A DNA stretch of 50,640 nt from a bacterium (GTDB lineage Bacteria > Cyanobacteriota > Vampirovibrionia > Gastranaerophilales > Gastranaerophilaceae), in NCBI GenBank assembly GCA_017482685.1, contig JAFUMP010000003.1:1-50640 (forward strand). Direction: 5' to 3'. Under the pieces are notes generated by a model. That model was not told the DNA's origin. It ran no database searches and worked only from the letters and a program-made list of their open reading frames with translations. Made by a program: the position numbers and the translations under genes. How positions within the stretch are numbered: the first letter of the stretch is position 1; each line of letters starts with the position of its first letter. This document shows, in pieces, positions 16,027 through 25,277 of the stretch.

Positions 16027-16800
16027 ATGCAAATTAACTCAAATGTTGAGAGCAACTTAGCAAAAGCTGTGAATAAAATTACAGCACCCAAAAAATCACG
16101 CTCTTATGAACTTTGTGTACGAGCTGATGCTCTTAGATTTGCAAAACTTTACCAAGAATCTGTAAAATGCTATCTTGAATCAATAATGATGGATCGAAGC
16201 CACGAAGAAGCTTATTGGGGCTTAGCTGCATCATACAAATATTTAACTAATTATGAAAAAGCAATAAAAACTTTAAAAAAACTTATTAAAATCAATGATA
16301 AAAATGACAAATACCACTTTGAATTAGGTGTTTGTTATTTATGCGACGGTGAGCCAGCGCAAGCAATCCCACATTTAGTACAAAGTATCGTTATTAACAG
16401 AGAAAACTTAGAAGCACAAATTCAATTAGCAATTGCACACGAACTTGTTGACGAAGCGGATTTATCTTTGATGATTTACAACAAGCTAATCGAAACAAAC
16501 CCAGAATTCCTAAAAGCTTATTACAATAAAGCGGCAATGCTAATGGGGTTGGGCGATTTTGAAGAAGCATCAAAGACTTTTTTTAAATTAATTAAACGTA
16601 ACCCTGATTATTATAAAGCTTATCTTGGAATAGCAATGAGCTTTGACAAACTTGAGCGTTATTCTGATGCAATTAGATATTACAAAAAATTCTTAGAACT
16701 TAAAAAGTTTTCAGAAGATGCGATTTTTGCTCGTCAAAGAATCAAAGATTTAAAAGCTATTTTACCAATAAAAACAAAACATTTAGAATTGATTCATTAA
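16027..16800 (+). CDS. TPR-repeat protein (cytoplasmic)
   Basis: 257 residues from MQINSNVESN; GGAGG lies five or six bases upstream, so an ATG 36 bases earlier is rejected. About five TPR units follow (for example YEKAIKTLKKLIKINDKNDK and FEEASKTFFKLIKRNPDYYK). There is no signal peptide, so it is probably a cytoplasmic scaffold. Its 3' end overlaps the converging gene by 18 bases. Confidence 0.75.
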   Translation: MQINSNVESNLAKAVNKITAPKKSRSYELCVRADALRFAKLYQESVKCYLESIMMDRSHEEAYWGLAASYKYLTNYEKAIKTLKKLIKINDKNDKYHFELGVCYLCDGEPAQAIPHLVQSIVINRENLEAQIQLAIAHELVDEADLSLMIYNKLIETNPEFLKAYYNKAAMLMGLGDFEEASKTFFKLIKRNPDYYKAYLGIAMSFDKLERYSDAIRYYKKFLELKKFSEDAIFARQRIKDLKAILPIKTKHLELIH

Positions 16801-17349
16801 TTTATTATAATTATTTAAATATTCTTGTGCAATCTTAGGCTTATTTAAACATTTATAAACATAAGCTAAATTATAATGAACCTCTGGAATATTACTATTT
16901 AATGTGACAGCTTTAATCAATTCAGCCTTTGCTTTCTTTATATCTGCAAGTTTAATATAAGCACACGCTAAATTATAATGCAAATAAGGATTTTGTTTGG
17001 TATACTTAAGCGCCTTTTTATAATTATCAATCGCCATATTATATCTTTCTTCTTCTAAATAAATATTCGCTAGATTATAATATGCTTTATAAAACTTTTC
17101 ATCAGTATTTATAGATTTTTGATACATAAAGACAGCATTGGCTTTTTCACCTTTTTCTTCATAAAGATTGCCAAGCAAAAGCCAATCTTGTGCAGAGCGT
17201 TTTTTTTCATCTATTTGAAGCAATAAATCCATTGTTTTTTCAAAATTATTGTCACTATAAAAAGCTGTGGCCTGCTTAGATAAATCATTTGAAGCAAAAC
17301 AAACAGTTATACTTAAAGAAAATAATAAAATTAATACTCCTCTTTTCAT
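16783..17349 (-). CDS. Exported TPR-repeat protein
   Basis: 188 residues. The signal peptide KRGVLILLFSLSITVCFAS is followed by about four TPRs (for example YNMAIDNYKKALKYTKQNPY and KKAKAELIKAVTLNSNIPE). It converges on the TPR gene at 16027-16800 and overlaps it by 18 bases. TAAAAT lies six bases before the ATG and there is no ribosome site, so the mRNA is probably leaderless. Confidence 0.75.
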   Translation of the reverse strand: MKRGVLILLFSLSITVCFASNDLSKQATAFYSDNNFEKTMDLLLQIDEKKRSAQDWLLLGNLYEEKGEKANAVFMYQKSINTDEKFYKAYYNLANIYLEEERYNMAIDNYKKALKYTKQNPYLHYNLACAYIKLADIKKAKAELIKAVTLNSNIPEVHYNLAYVYKCLNKPKIAQEYLNNYNKLMNQF

Positions 17350-17355
17350 ACTATA

Positions 17356-17361
17356 ATTTTA
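17356..17361 (-). promoter_or_regulatory. -10 box, leaderless promoter of 16783-17349
   Basis: On the minus strand TAAAAT is followed by six bases and ATG. Confidence 0.5.
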
Positions 17362-17390
17362 ATTTAAATCGCATTTTTTTTCAAATATTA

Positions 17391-17399
17391 TGCTAAAAT
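17391..17399 (+). promoter_or_regulatory. Extended -10 box, leaderless promoter of the PPTase gene
   Basis: TGCTAAAAT ends six bases before the ATG at 17406. No ribosome site fits between. It is divergent from the leaderless gene at 17349. Confidence 0.55.
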
Positions 17400-17405
17400 A
17401 AATTT

Positions 17406-17927
17406 ATGGAAATTTATATAATAGAAGCTTCGAATGTAGAAAAAGTTAAAGCTGAAACTCTAAAAACTTTTGAAAAAAAACAGATCAGTAATGAACAAAA
17501 ATGGAAAATTCATTGCTTATCATATTTATTAGTTGATCGATTTCTTGATGAAATTTATGGAATCAAAAGTAGAGAAATTGTATTTGAAAATGGAAAACCA
17601 ATACTAATTGATGGCGGTAAACATTTTTCAATAAGTCATAGCGAAGATTTAATTGCAATTGCGTTTTCAGATACTAATTGCGGAATAGATATCGAAAAAA
17701 TTAAACTTAGAGAATTCAAAAAAATTGCTGATAAAATGAAATTTAATGCCGAAACATTAGGAGAATTTTATCAAGAGTGGACAAAATATGAAGCTCTCTA
17801 TAAACTCGGCAAAGACAAAACTTATGGTTCATTTGCAAATTTTGACTTGGATGACTATGCACTTACTGCCGTAAGTGAAGATCCTTGTGAAGAATATGAA
17901 CTTTATTACCAATCTGAATCTGAATAA
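17406..17927 (+). CDS. 4'-phosphopantetheinyl transferase
   Basis: 173 residues. It moves the phosphopantetheine arm of CoA to a serine of an acyl or peptidyl carrier protein. KHFSISHSEDLIAIAFS and CGIDIEKI give the conserved His and Asp of the Sfp-type superfamily, and EWTKYEALYKLGK is the W-x-x-x-E-A-x-x-K motif. It is closer in length to a compact Sfp/HetI-type enzyme than to AcpS. No polyketide or peptide synthase gene is near, so the partner is unknown. Confidence 0.8.
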   Translation: MEIYIIEASNVEKVKAETLKTFEKKQISNEQKWKIHCLSYLLVDRFLDEIYGIKSREIVFENGKPILIDGGKHFSISHSEDLIAIAFSDTNCGIDIEKIKLREFKKIADKMKFNAETLGEFYQEWTKYEALYKLGKDKTYGSFANFDLDDYALTAVSEDPCEEYELYYQSESE

Positions 17928-17930
17928 AAT

Positions 17931-17960
17931 AAAAAGACCTCTTTCAAAAGAGGTCTTTTT
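17931..17960. terminator. Bidirectional terminator
   Basis: AAAAAGACCTCTTT and AAAGAGGTCTTTTT form a long stem between converging genes (17927 and 17978). Confidence 0.85.
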
Positions 17961-17977
17961 ATTATTATTTACTTTAA

Positions 17978-20260
17978 TTACATTGAAACTCTGTCTGCAA
18001 TTTCTTGCATTTTATGTTCTGCAAGTCTTGTATCACCTTTAACACGAGAGTAAGATAAATAACCGTTCATTCTATCAATTTTGGTTAAATTTCTACTACC
18101 GCATTTTGGACATACATCCATACTTAATTCTTGATGACCACAATCATCACAATATGCAAGTGATAAGTTAACACCTTCATAGAATCCCATATCCATTGCT
18201 CTTAAAATAAGAGTTTCAACAGCCTCTGTGTTATAATCAATCGGATATTTTACATATTGAATCTTACCACCATTTAATAAATCCCAAAAACGTTTTTCAC
18301 AATCTTGTTTTTCAATAGGACTTATATCTTCACTAACATGACAGTGGAAGCTATTTGATACATAAGGTTTATCTGATACGTTATTTACAACGCCATATTT
18401 TTTACGGAATTGTTTAACTTGCAAACCACAAAGGTTTTCAGCAGGTGTTCCATAAAGAGCATATAAATAACCATCTTCATCTTTGAACTCTTTAACCTTC
18501 TTGTTAATATATTCCATTACCTCAATTGCAAACTCCCCATCTTCAACAAGAGATTTACCATTATGCAACTGTTGTAATTCATTTAATGCTGTAATACCAA
18601 AAGAAGCTGTAGCATACTTCATTAAAGGTTTGATTTTGTCATGAATACCTAAATGACCACCATAGAAACCACCTTCACAATAAGCAAGCGGATTCACTGA
18701 AGCTTTCATTTCTCCTAGATATTCATAAGTTCTTATATGAAGCTTTCTAATTAAGCCCATATAATAATCAAGCACTTCATAGAAATCTTTGCTTTCCTTT
18801 TTAGCTTTTGCATAAATCATTGGTAAGTGTAAGCTTATTGCACCAATATTGAAACGACCTACGAAAATTGGTTTATCATTTTCATCAGCAGCTTCCATTC
18901 CACCACGTTCAAACCAAGGTGATAAGAAAGCTCTACATCCCATAGGTGAAACTACTCTTCCATACTTTTTATACATTTCTGCAACGTAACCTTCACCAGA
19001 TAATGATAACCAGTCAGGATACATAGTTTTCTTAGAACATTCAACACCAAGTTTGAACAAATCATAAGAAACTTTTCCTTCACCATGAATATTTTCATCA
19101 AATAGGAACACTATTTTAGGGAATAATACTGGTTTTTTGCATTCCTTTTTACCTTGCCCACCCATTCTTATTCTCAACATTGCAGCTGTAGCCATTTTTT
19201 CGTAAGGTTCAGTACCTAAACCAGTTGTTACTGTAATGAATGGATAATCCCCTCTTGAAGATGCTACAGTATTGAACTTGTATTCCCAACCTTGGAAACC
19301 TTGTTCAAAATCTTTCTCTACATCAGCTAAAGCAGCTTCTCTCGCTTTTTCAAACGACAGTCCTAAGCATAAATACTTATTATTTTGTCTTTCAAATGTT
19401 TTTTCTGCATAAGGCGCTAAAATCTTATCAACCTCTGGTACAGTAAATCCACCGTACTGTTGACTTGCAGCAGCCATTACAATATCACCAATTACATCAA
19501 AAGCTACATCAAGAGATTTTGGTTCGTTATACCACAAGTTACCCATTTCAAAACCATCTTTAAGAACTGATGCAACATCAAATAAACAACAATTCATTGT
19601 GTCACGTCTTGCAGACATGTCATGGATATAAATATAACCTTCTCTTATAGCTTGTAATTCATCTACAGTTAAAAAGAATTTTTTATACAATTCTTTATTC
19701 AACTCATTGAAAATCAAAGAACGCTTAGTTGACACTAATGTTGAATCAGCATTAGAGTTTTCTTTATCACCAATATACATAATTCTTTGAGATTCTTGGA
19801 ATACTTTGTCTAGCATGTGTACGAAATCCTGTTTATAATTTCTATAATTTCTGTAACTAGCCGCAACAGAAGGGTATAAATGTTCTAGTGCGCTTTCTAC
19901 CAAGTTATGCATTTCTGATATAGAAACTTCGTTCTTATCAAACTTTATAATATTATTATTTACGAAGTCACATATACTTTTCAAGTCCTCTTCAGTTAAA
20001 TTAACTAAAGCTCTTGTTGCAGACTTCTTAACAGCGCTAACAATCTTAGCAGAATCAAATGGTTCTGATGTGCCATCCTTCTTAATTACACATACTGTTC
20101 TAATTTTTAGTGGAGTAATTTTTTGAGCCTCAGGTTGGATACCTATTTTAGATACCTGAGATACAAGTTCACTTGGAGCTGTTACACCTTTTCTCGCGTC
20201 TACAGCAGTTTTCGAAGTAAATTCTACAACTGTTCCTTCCTTATTTAAACTGTTTTGCAT
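17978..20260 (-). CDS. nrdD: Anaerobic ribonucleoside-triphosphate reductase
   Basis: 760 residues. It makes deoxyribonucleotides without oxygen using a glycyl radical. An ATP-cone domain (VIKKDGTSEPFDSAKIVSAV, residues about 55-145) is followed by the catalytic barrel (TMNCCLFDVASVL; GCRAFLSPWFERGGM). Near the end CDDCG and CPKCGS hold the zinc, and RMNGYLSYSR holds the probable radical Gly. GGAGG precedes the ATG. The activase NrdG is not next to it. The N-terminal 45 residues before the ATP-cone are a disordered extension. Confidence 0.9.
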   Translation of the reverse strand: MQNSLNKEGTVVEFTSKTAVDARKGVTAPSELVSQVSKIGIQPEAQKITPLKIRTVCVIKKDGTSEPFDSAKIVSAVKKSATRALVNLTEEDLKSICDFVNNNIIKFDKNEVSISEMHNLVESALEHLYPSVAASYRNYRNYKQDFVHMLDKVFQESQRIMYIGDKENSNADSTLVSTKRSLIFNELNKELYKKFFLTVDELQAIREGYIYIHDMSARRDTMNCCLFDVASVLKDGFEMGNLWYNEPKSLDVAFDVIGDIVMAAASQQYGGFTVPEVDKILAPYAEKTFERQNNKYLCLGLSFEKAREAALADVEKDFEQGFQGWEYKFNTVASSRGDYPFITVTTGLGTEPYEKMATAAMLRIRMGGQGKKECKKPVLFPKIVFLFDENIHGEGKVSYDLFKLGVECSKKTMYPDWLSLSGEGYVAEMYKKYGRVVSPMGCRAFLSPWFERGGMEAADENDKPIFVGRFNIGAISLHLPMIYAKAKKESKDFYEVLDYYMGLIRKLHIRTYEYLGEMKASVNPLAYCEGGFYGGHLGIHDKIKPLMKYATASFGITALNELQQLHNGKSLVEDGEFAIEVMEYINKKVKEFKDEDGYLYALYGTPAENLCGLQVKQFRKKYGVVNNVSDKPYVSNSFHCHVSEDISPIEKQDCEKRFWDLLNGGKIQYVKYPIDYNTEAVETLILRAMDMGFYEGVNLSLAYCDDCGHQELSMDVCPKCGSRNLTKIDRMNGYLSYSRVKGDTRLAEHKMQEIADRVSM

Positions 20261-20588
20261 CGACTCTTAACCTCCTAATCTACGTTTCAAGGTTAGCTAT
20301 TCTATTTCGTATTATAATTTATAACTATCCTTTAATAAGAGAATAACATTCTCTTCCCCAAAATTTATCCACTAAATTAATGATAAAACAAACCAAATTC
20401 CTTTTCAAGGATTTAACAAAACTCAACAATCCTGAAAACCCTCTAATATCAGTACTTTTACAAAATGCACAATTGTAAACTTTGTTAAAAATTTTTCATG
20501 TAAAATGTTGTTTTAGCTCTTGACAAAGAATGTAATTAAGAGCAGGTGTGCATTAGACACTTAATTAATAAAAACAATCATAAAAAAA
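20261..20588. other. Intergenic leader region of nrdD (no gene seen)
   Basis: About 330 AT-rich bases. An inverted repeat, AAGAGAAT-AAC-ATTCTCTT (20336-20354), lies in the nrdD leader and could be an operator. A weak minus-strand promoter (TTTACA with TATTAG) may lie near 20450-20480. I saw no clear NrdR box, riboswitch or ORF. Confidence 0.4.
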
Positions 20589-20610
20589 GGCATGCCCGAC
20601 TGAGCATGCC
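20589..20610 (-). terminator. Terminator of the adenylate cyclase gene
   Basis: GGCATGC and GCATGCC form a 7-bp stem with an eight-base loop. On the minus strand it is followed by TTTTTTT. Confidence 0.8.
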
Positions 20611-20637
20611 AAAATAAAAATTAATCATTTAAAAATC

Positions 20638-22617
20638 TTATAAAACTTTTAACACTTCATAAATATCCATTTTATTGGCTTTCCCTCTAATTTGAACATC
20701 TGAAATCTTTATCACGTCTACAATACTCTTAACTTCTTGATAAGTAGCAGGACTAATTAAAAGTTTTGTTTTATAAACCTTATTATATCCTTCAAGCCTA
20801 CTTGCAAGATTAACTGTATCACCAATCACAGTATATTCCATACGATTAATAGAACCAATATTACCGACAAAAACCTCACCTGTAGCAATACCAATACCAA
20901 TTTCTATTTTCGGTTTCCCTTCTTTAGCCCATTTTTTTTGCAATTCTTTTACTTTTTGTAACATTTCATAAGCTGATTTAACCGCATTTTTTGCATGACA
21001 TTTATCTTGAATTGGTTCTCCAAACACGGCCATTACAGCATCACCAATGAATTTATTAATAATACCATTATATTTGGATATAATAGGTTCCATTTCAGTG
21101 AAGTATTCATTCAATATTTCAGAAACTTCTTGAGGAGTTAACTGTTCACTCATGCTAGTAAACCCACGAATATCAGAAAACAAGACTGTTACATTTGCTC
21201 TTTTTCCACCTAATCCCAAATTATCAATATCTTGAACAACCCGCTTCATAACGTCTTCTGAAACAAATTTACCCATCGCAGATTTAACTTTTTCTTTGCT
21301 ACGATTCTCAAGTACAAATTTATGAGTATAGGCCAAAATCATAGTTAAAATAAACATTACAATTGGAGTAATTACATTAACAACAACCCCAAAATAAAAA
21401 CATATAGCAGTAAAAATTAGATATAAAGAAGAAATTATTAGCGCACTTAATATTGATTTTTGGAGATTACAAATCCTTATACAAGCATAAACCGCAAACA
21501 TGCCCAAAATAGTTAGAATAAAGTTTATCCAAGTTGGCATAATTTTCAAAAAATCATTATATAAAATATTTTCAATAGCTGTTGCTTGAATATCTACCCC
21601 TGGATGATTCACCGAAATTGAAGTATTTTTCACATCATTCAAACCCGTACCAGCAGGAACATTCGCACCAACAAGAACAATTTTATTTTTAAAAGTTTCA
21701 GGATTAATAATAGGCTTTTTACCAGCACGAATAGCATCATACGAATCCATAATATCAACCGCAGAATACTTAATATGAGAATATCCTGAATCATATAACT
21801 TATAAAATTTTATAGGAGTAATCGTTTGGAAATATGTTTTTGTCTGTTTTATCTCATAATTTTTGTCAACAAATTTTAAAGATTTATCAGTTAATTCTAT
21901 TTTTGGATTACCATTCAACATTAAATAAGCTTTTAAAGCAAAAGAAGGATAATACGAGCCCTTATATCTAAAAATATATTCATGATTTCTATATATTTCA
22001 TCAACCGCCCAAGCAGAAATATTACCATTAATAAACCCTGGTAATATTGAAACAGAACCTATATTTTTAACAACATTAAAATATGCTCTCGGAAAAGCCA
22101 TCATGCTTTGATATAAATCAGGGGTTTTGGTCGATTTATCATTTACACTAAGCCCGAATTTGTTTTCAAAAGCCTTATCTATTTTTTCCCCATATTCCTT
22201 ATCTTGCCATTCTGCAAATCTTGGCATAAATCCTACAATCAAATTGTCAAATTTACTTACTGTTTTAAAAAACTTTTGATCAGATGTCGTATTTTCTTTA
22301 TCCAAAGTTGTAATTATTGAATCATATACAATAAGCTTAGTATCAACATATTTAAAGTACTCAAAAATTTTACAATAAGCTTCTCTTTTCCAAGGCCAAC
22401 GATATTTCTCTGCGGTCTTAGCATCTATAACAACAAGAACAATATCATCAGTTCCATAAACTTTTTTATATTTATCAAAAGGTATTTTCTGAGACAAAAA
22501 GTGTTTTGTCATAAAATCATAAGCCTTTGGCTCAGCTAGATTATATGTTACAAAAGCGACAAAAACAAAAATAAATGTAATAATTATACTAAGAAGAATT
22601 TGTTTAAACTTATTCAC
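20638..22617 (-). CDS. CHASE2-domain adenylate/guanylate cyclase
   Basis: 659 residues. An N-terminal membrane helix, an extracytoplasmic CHASE2 sensor (YKKVYGTDDIVLVVIDAKT to about residue 350), three membrane helices (about 355-430), then a class III cyclase domain. VLFSDIRGFTSMS and FIGDAVMAVFGEP carry the two metal Asp residues, and IGDTVNLASRLE carries the transition-state residues. It makes a cyclic nucleotide, most likely cAMP, in response to an outside signal. This layout is common in cyanobacteria. The start is GTG with AGGTG upstream, inside an octamer repeat. Confidence 0.85.
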   Translation of the reverse strand: MNKFKQILLSIIITFIFVFVAFVTYNLAEPKAYDFMTKHFLSQKIPFDKYKKVYGTDDIVLVVIDAKTAEKYRWPWKREAYCKIFEYFKYVDTKLIVYDSIITTLDKENTTSDQKFFKTVSKFDNLIVGFMPRFAEWQDKEYGEKIDKAFENKFGLSVNDKSTKTPDLYQSMMAFPRAYFNVVKNIGSVSILPGFINGNISAWAVDEIYRNHEYIFRYKGSYYPSFALKAYLMLNGNPKIELTDKSLKFVDKNYEIKQTKTYFQTITPIKFYKLYDSGYSHIKYSAVDIMDSYDAIRAGKKPIINPETFKNKIVLVGANVPAGTGLNDVKNTSISVNHPGVDIQATAIENILYNDFLKIMPTWINFILTILGMFAVYACIRICNLQKSILSALIISSLYLIFTAICFYFGVVVNVITPIVMFILTMILAYTHKFVLENRSKEKVKSAMGKFVSEDVMKRVVQDIDNLGLGGKRANVTVLFSDIRGFTSMSEQLTPQEVSEILNEYFTEMEPIISKYNGIINKFIGDAVMAVFGEPIQDKCHAKNAVKSAYEMLQKVKELQKKWAKEGKPKIEIGIGIATGEVFVGNIGSINRMEYTVIGDTVNLASRLEGYNKVYKTKLLISPATYQEVKSIVDVIKISDVQIRGKANKMDIYEVLKVL

Positions 22618-22643
22618 TTATTCACCTATTAACTTATTAACTT
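22608..22643. repeat. Octamer tandem repeat over the cyclase start
   Basis: Four and a half units of an eight-base repeat (ACTTATTC twice, ACCTATTA, ACTTATTA, ACTT) span the GTG start and ribosome site of the cyclase. Confidence 0.7.
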
Positions 22644-22652
22644 CCGTCTTTA

Positions 22653-22661
22653 TGATATAAT
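22653..22661 (+). promoter_or_regulatory. Extended -10 promoter of the KDPG aldolase gene
   Basis: TGATATAAT lies 26 bases before the ATG at 22688; AAAAAGGAC is the ribosome site. Confidence 0.55.
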
Positions 22662-22687
22662 GATTAAAGTAAAAAGGACACATACAA

Positions 22688-23317
22688 ATGAGTGAAAATT
22701 ACATAGATACAATAGCAACGGAAAAAATATATCCGATTATTAGATGCAAAAAGAAAGATGAAACTATAGAAATAGCTAAGGCTCTTGTTGATGGTGGAAT
22801 TAAAGTTTTAGAAATAAATGTCGAAAACCCTTCAATATACGAAGCAATACAAGAAGTTTCTAAATTCACAACAGTCTGCGCTGGCGGAATTATCACATCT
22901 ACTCAAGCAGATTACGCACTACAATGCGGTGCAAAACTATTTGCATCACCTCTTTTTCATATGAATTTAGTAAGAATTTCAAAGAATTTAAGAATCCCTT
23001 TTATTGCCGGCACAACAACCGCAAATGAAGCTTATAGCGCTTGGAAATCACGAATTCCTTTAATAAAAATATTTCCTGCAGATGCAATGGGGGGAGCTTC
23101 GTATATTGAAAACATATTAAGACAGATGCCGTTTTTAAACTTAATGCCTATGGGGAATATAAAACTTGCTGATGTTACGTCATACTTAAAAGCAGGAGCT
23201 GTTACAGTAGGGGTTGGCAGAGATTTCTACCAAGGATTTACACCTCGTGAAATAACAAATAGAACTAAAGAAATTTTAACCGAAGTTAAGGATTTTTCTG
23301 AATGGATCAAAAAATAG
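22688..23317 (+). CDS. eda: KDPG/KHG aldolase
   Basis: 209 residues, normal for the family. It splits 2-keto-3-deoxy-6-phosphogluconate (or 4-hydroxy-2-oxoglutarate) into pyruvate and glyceraldehyde-3-phosphate or glyoxylate. LEINVENPS holds the conserved Glu region, GTTTANE the middle, and IKIFPADAMGG the Schiff-base Lys. The start has AAAAAGGAC upstream. The gene overlaps the following sugar kinase by 16 bases, which points to one pathway for keto-deoxy sugar acids. Confidence 0.85.
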   Translation: MSENYIDTIATEKIYPIIRCKKKDETIEIAKALVDGGIKVLEINVENPSIYEAIQEVSKFTTVCAGGIITSTQADYALQCGAKLFASPLFHMNLVRISKNLRIPFIAGTTTANEAYSAWKSRIPLIKIFPADAMGGASYIENILRQMPFLNLMPMGNIKLADVTSYLKAGAVTVGVGRDFYQGFTPREITNRTKEILTEVKDFSEWIKK

Positions 23318-24231
23318 ATATAGCAATTATTGGTGAGTGCTTGATTGAACTTTCTGCAAATGGTTCTTTAGCAGACACTTCAACATTAAATAAATTTTTT
23401 GGCGGAGACACAGTAACCACTGCGGTTGCACTTGCACGCTTGGGTGGAAATGTAACATATCTAACCAAAGTTGGTAATGATGGATTTAGTGAATTTATTT
23501 TGTCATCGCTACAAAAAGAAAACATTGATACTTCATTAATCAAAACCAATGATGAACAAAACGGCATGTATATTGTATCTCATACTTTAGAAAACAAGGA
23601 AGTTTTATATTACAAAAGAAAAACTGCTGCAACAAAATTATCTATTGAAGATTTTTCAGAAGATACAATAAAAAAACTAAAACTCATTTATTCAACAGGT
23701 GTTGTTCAATCACTATCTGCAAGCTCAAGAGAACTTGTTAGAGAATCTTTTAGAATCGCTAAAGAAAATGATGTTCTAACAGCTTATGATCCAAATTACA
23801 CATCTTGTTTTATGAACTCAAGCGATACAAAAGAACTTTTTGAAGAAATTATTGAATACACTGATATTATTTTCTTGAGCCTTAAAAATGATGCTGTAAG
23901 ACTCTATGAAGTAGAATCTGTGGACAAAATTATGAATTATATGTGGGATAAAGGAGTTAAAATTGTTGTTATAAAATCTCACATTGATAATGGTTACTAT
24001 ACTGGCTATAACGGCGATATAAGCTTTACTGATTTTTATAACACTCAAAAAGCTATTGATACAACAGCGTCAGGTGATGTATTTAACGGTGGATTTTTAT
24101 ACGCACTTACAAATGGTTATGCGCCATCTGAAGCAGCAAAATTTGCTTCCGTTGTATCTGGACTACAAACTCAAAACTATGGCGCAATTCAAGCAATTCC
24201 TTATAAAGAAACCGTAATGGAGAAAATTTAA
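23302..24231 (+). CDS. PfkB-family sugar kinase, probable 2-keto-3-deoxygluconate kinase
   Basis: 309 residues. FGGDTVTTAVALARLGG is the first PfkB signature. DTTASGDVFNGGF is the second; the usual G-A-G-D is A-S-G-D here, keeping the catalytic Asp. Close overlap with the aldolase gene suggests KDG kinase, which would feed KDPG to it. Its stop overlaps the next ATG by one base. A fructokinase-like role cannot be excluded. Confidence 0.8.
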   Translation: MDQKIDIAIIGECLIELSANGSLADTSTLNKFFGGDTVTTAVALARLGGNVTYLTKVGNDGFSEFILSSLQKENIDTSLIKTNDEQNGMYIVSHTLENKEVLYYKRKTAATKLSIEDFSEDTIKKLKLIYSTGVVQSLSASSRELVRESFRIAKENDVLTAYDPNYTSCFMNSSDTKELFEEIIEYTDIIFLSLKNDAVRLYEVESVDKIMNYMWDKGVKIVVIKSHIDNGYYTGYNGDISFTDFYNTQKAIDTTASGDVFNGGFLYALTNGYAPSEAAKFASVVSGLQTQNYGAIQAIPYKETVMEKI

Positions 24232-25211
24232 TGACAAAGTATGTCATTTCAGGCTATATTGGATTTGATAATTTTGGTGATGAAGCTATTGCAAAAGTAT
24301 TAACTTCATACCTAAAATCAAAAAAAGCTAAAAAGATAACTGTTTTATCATCAAATCCACATAAAACCGCACGACTATATGATGTTTATTCCGCAAATTA
24401 TTTAAAATTTTTCAAACCAATAATAGAATCTGATGTTTTAATTTCAGGTGGTGGAAGTCTTTTGCAAGACGTAACAAGCTTAAAAAGTTTAATATATTAT
24501 CTTGCAGTAATTGTATTTGCATTAGTTTTCAAAAAAAAAGTTATAATTTTTGCTCAGGGATTTACACCATTTAGAACTAAAATCGGTAAATTCTTTACAA
24601 AATTTGTTCTTAAATACTGTGATAAAATCTATGTTCGTGACGCTAAATCTCAAGAAATACTTAAGAATTTAAACTTAGAATCCGAGCTAGTAAGTGACCC
24701 TGTTTTTGCAATGCCTGTTCAAAGAGAAAAGAACAAAAAAGGTGTAGGGGTTCAACTAAGAAGTTTTCATACATTAAACGATAAATTTTTAGAAACTTTA
24801 GCTGATGAAATTTCTCAGAATTTTTCTGGAGAAATAATAAAATTATTTTCACTTCAAGATTCACTAGATTTATCTGTTTTAGAAAATTTTGCTAAAAAAC
24901 TCGAAAAAAGAAATCTAAAAAGTGAAGTCTATAAAAATTTAACTGTCGAAAAAGCCACTGAAGAGCTATCAAAATTAGAATATTTAATCAGCATGCGTTT
25001 TCATTCTTCTCTTGTAGCCGCAAAAGCTGGGGTGAAAATTTTAGGTATTAATTATGATATAAAAGTCCTAAACTTAGCTCAACACATAGGTTTTCCAATA
25101 ATTGGACTTGAAGAAGATTCCTTCAAAAAAGAATTTAAAGATTTAATAAACTTAGATACTTCAAATTACAATATTCCAGAGTTTAAATTCCCTAACCTTT
25201 TAACAATATAA
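24231..25211 (+). CDS. csaB: Polysaccharide pyruvyl transferase, CsaB family
   Basis: 326 residues. YIGFDNFGDEAI at the start, ISGGGSLLQDVTS in the first half and SMRFHSSLVAAKAG near the end are CsaB features. The enzyme puts pyruvate ketals on cell-wall glycans, where S-layer-type proteins may bind. It starts on the kinase stop codon (TAATG), so it is in one transcript with genes of a different pathway. Confidence 0.85.
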   Translation: MTKYVISGYIGFDNFGDEAIAKVLTSYLKSKKAKKITVLSSNPHKTARLYDVYSANYLKFFKPIIESDVLISGGGSLLQDVTSLKSLIYYLAVIVFALVFKKKVIIFAQGFTPFRTKIGKFFTKFVLKYCDKIYVRDAKSQEILKNLNLESELVSDPVFAMPVQREKNKKGVGVQLRSFHTLNDKFLETLADEISQNFSGEIIKLFSLQDSLDLSVLENFAKKLEKRNLKSEVYKNLTVEKATEELSKLEYLISMRFHSSLVAAKAGVKILGINYDIKVLNLAQHIGFPIIGLEEDSFKKEFKDLINLDTSNYNIPEFKFPNLLTI

Positions 25212-25277
25212 TTTATTCATATCTATTGATTTTAGAGATAATTTATTCTCGTAATAGTTGAAAGGAGAATAAATTAT
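25208..25277 (+). promoter_or_regulatory. Repeat array over the start of the recombinase gene
   Basis: ATAATTTATTC occurs at 25208-25218 and 25238-25248, and its complement at 25267-25277, at steps of 30 and 29 bases. The last two extend to a perfect 13-bp inverted repeat (25238-25250 with 25265-25277). It covers GAGAA of the ribosome site and the first two bases of the ATG. Confidence 0.65.

Noticed and set aside
20261..20588. Riboswitch or NrdR box before nrdD
   Set aside because: I looked for a cobalamin-type core and for paired ACACWATATWTTGTGT-like boxes and saw neither clearly.
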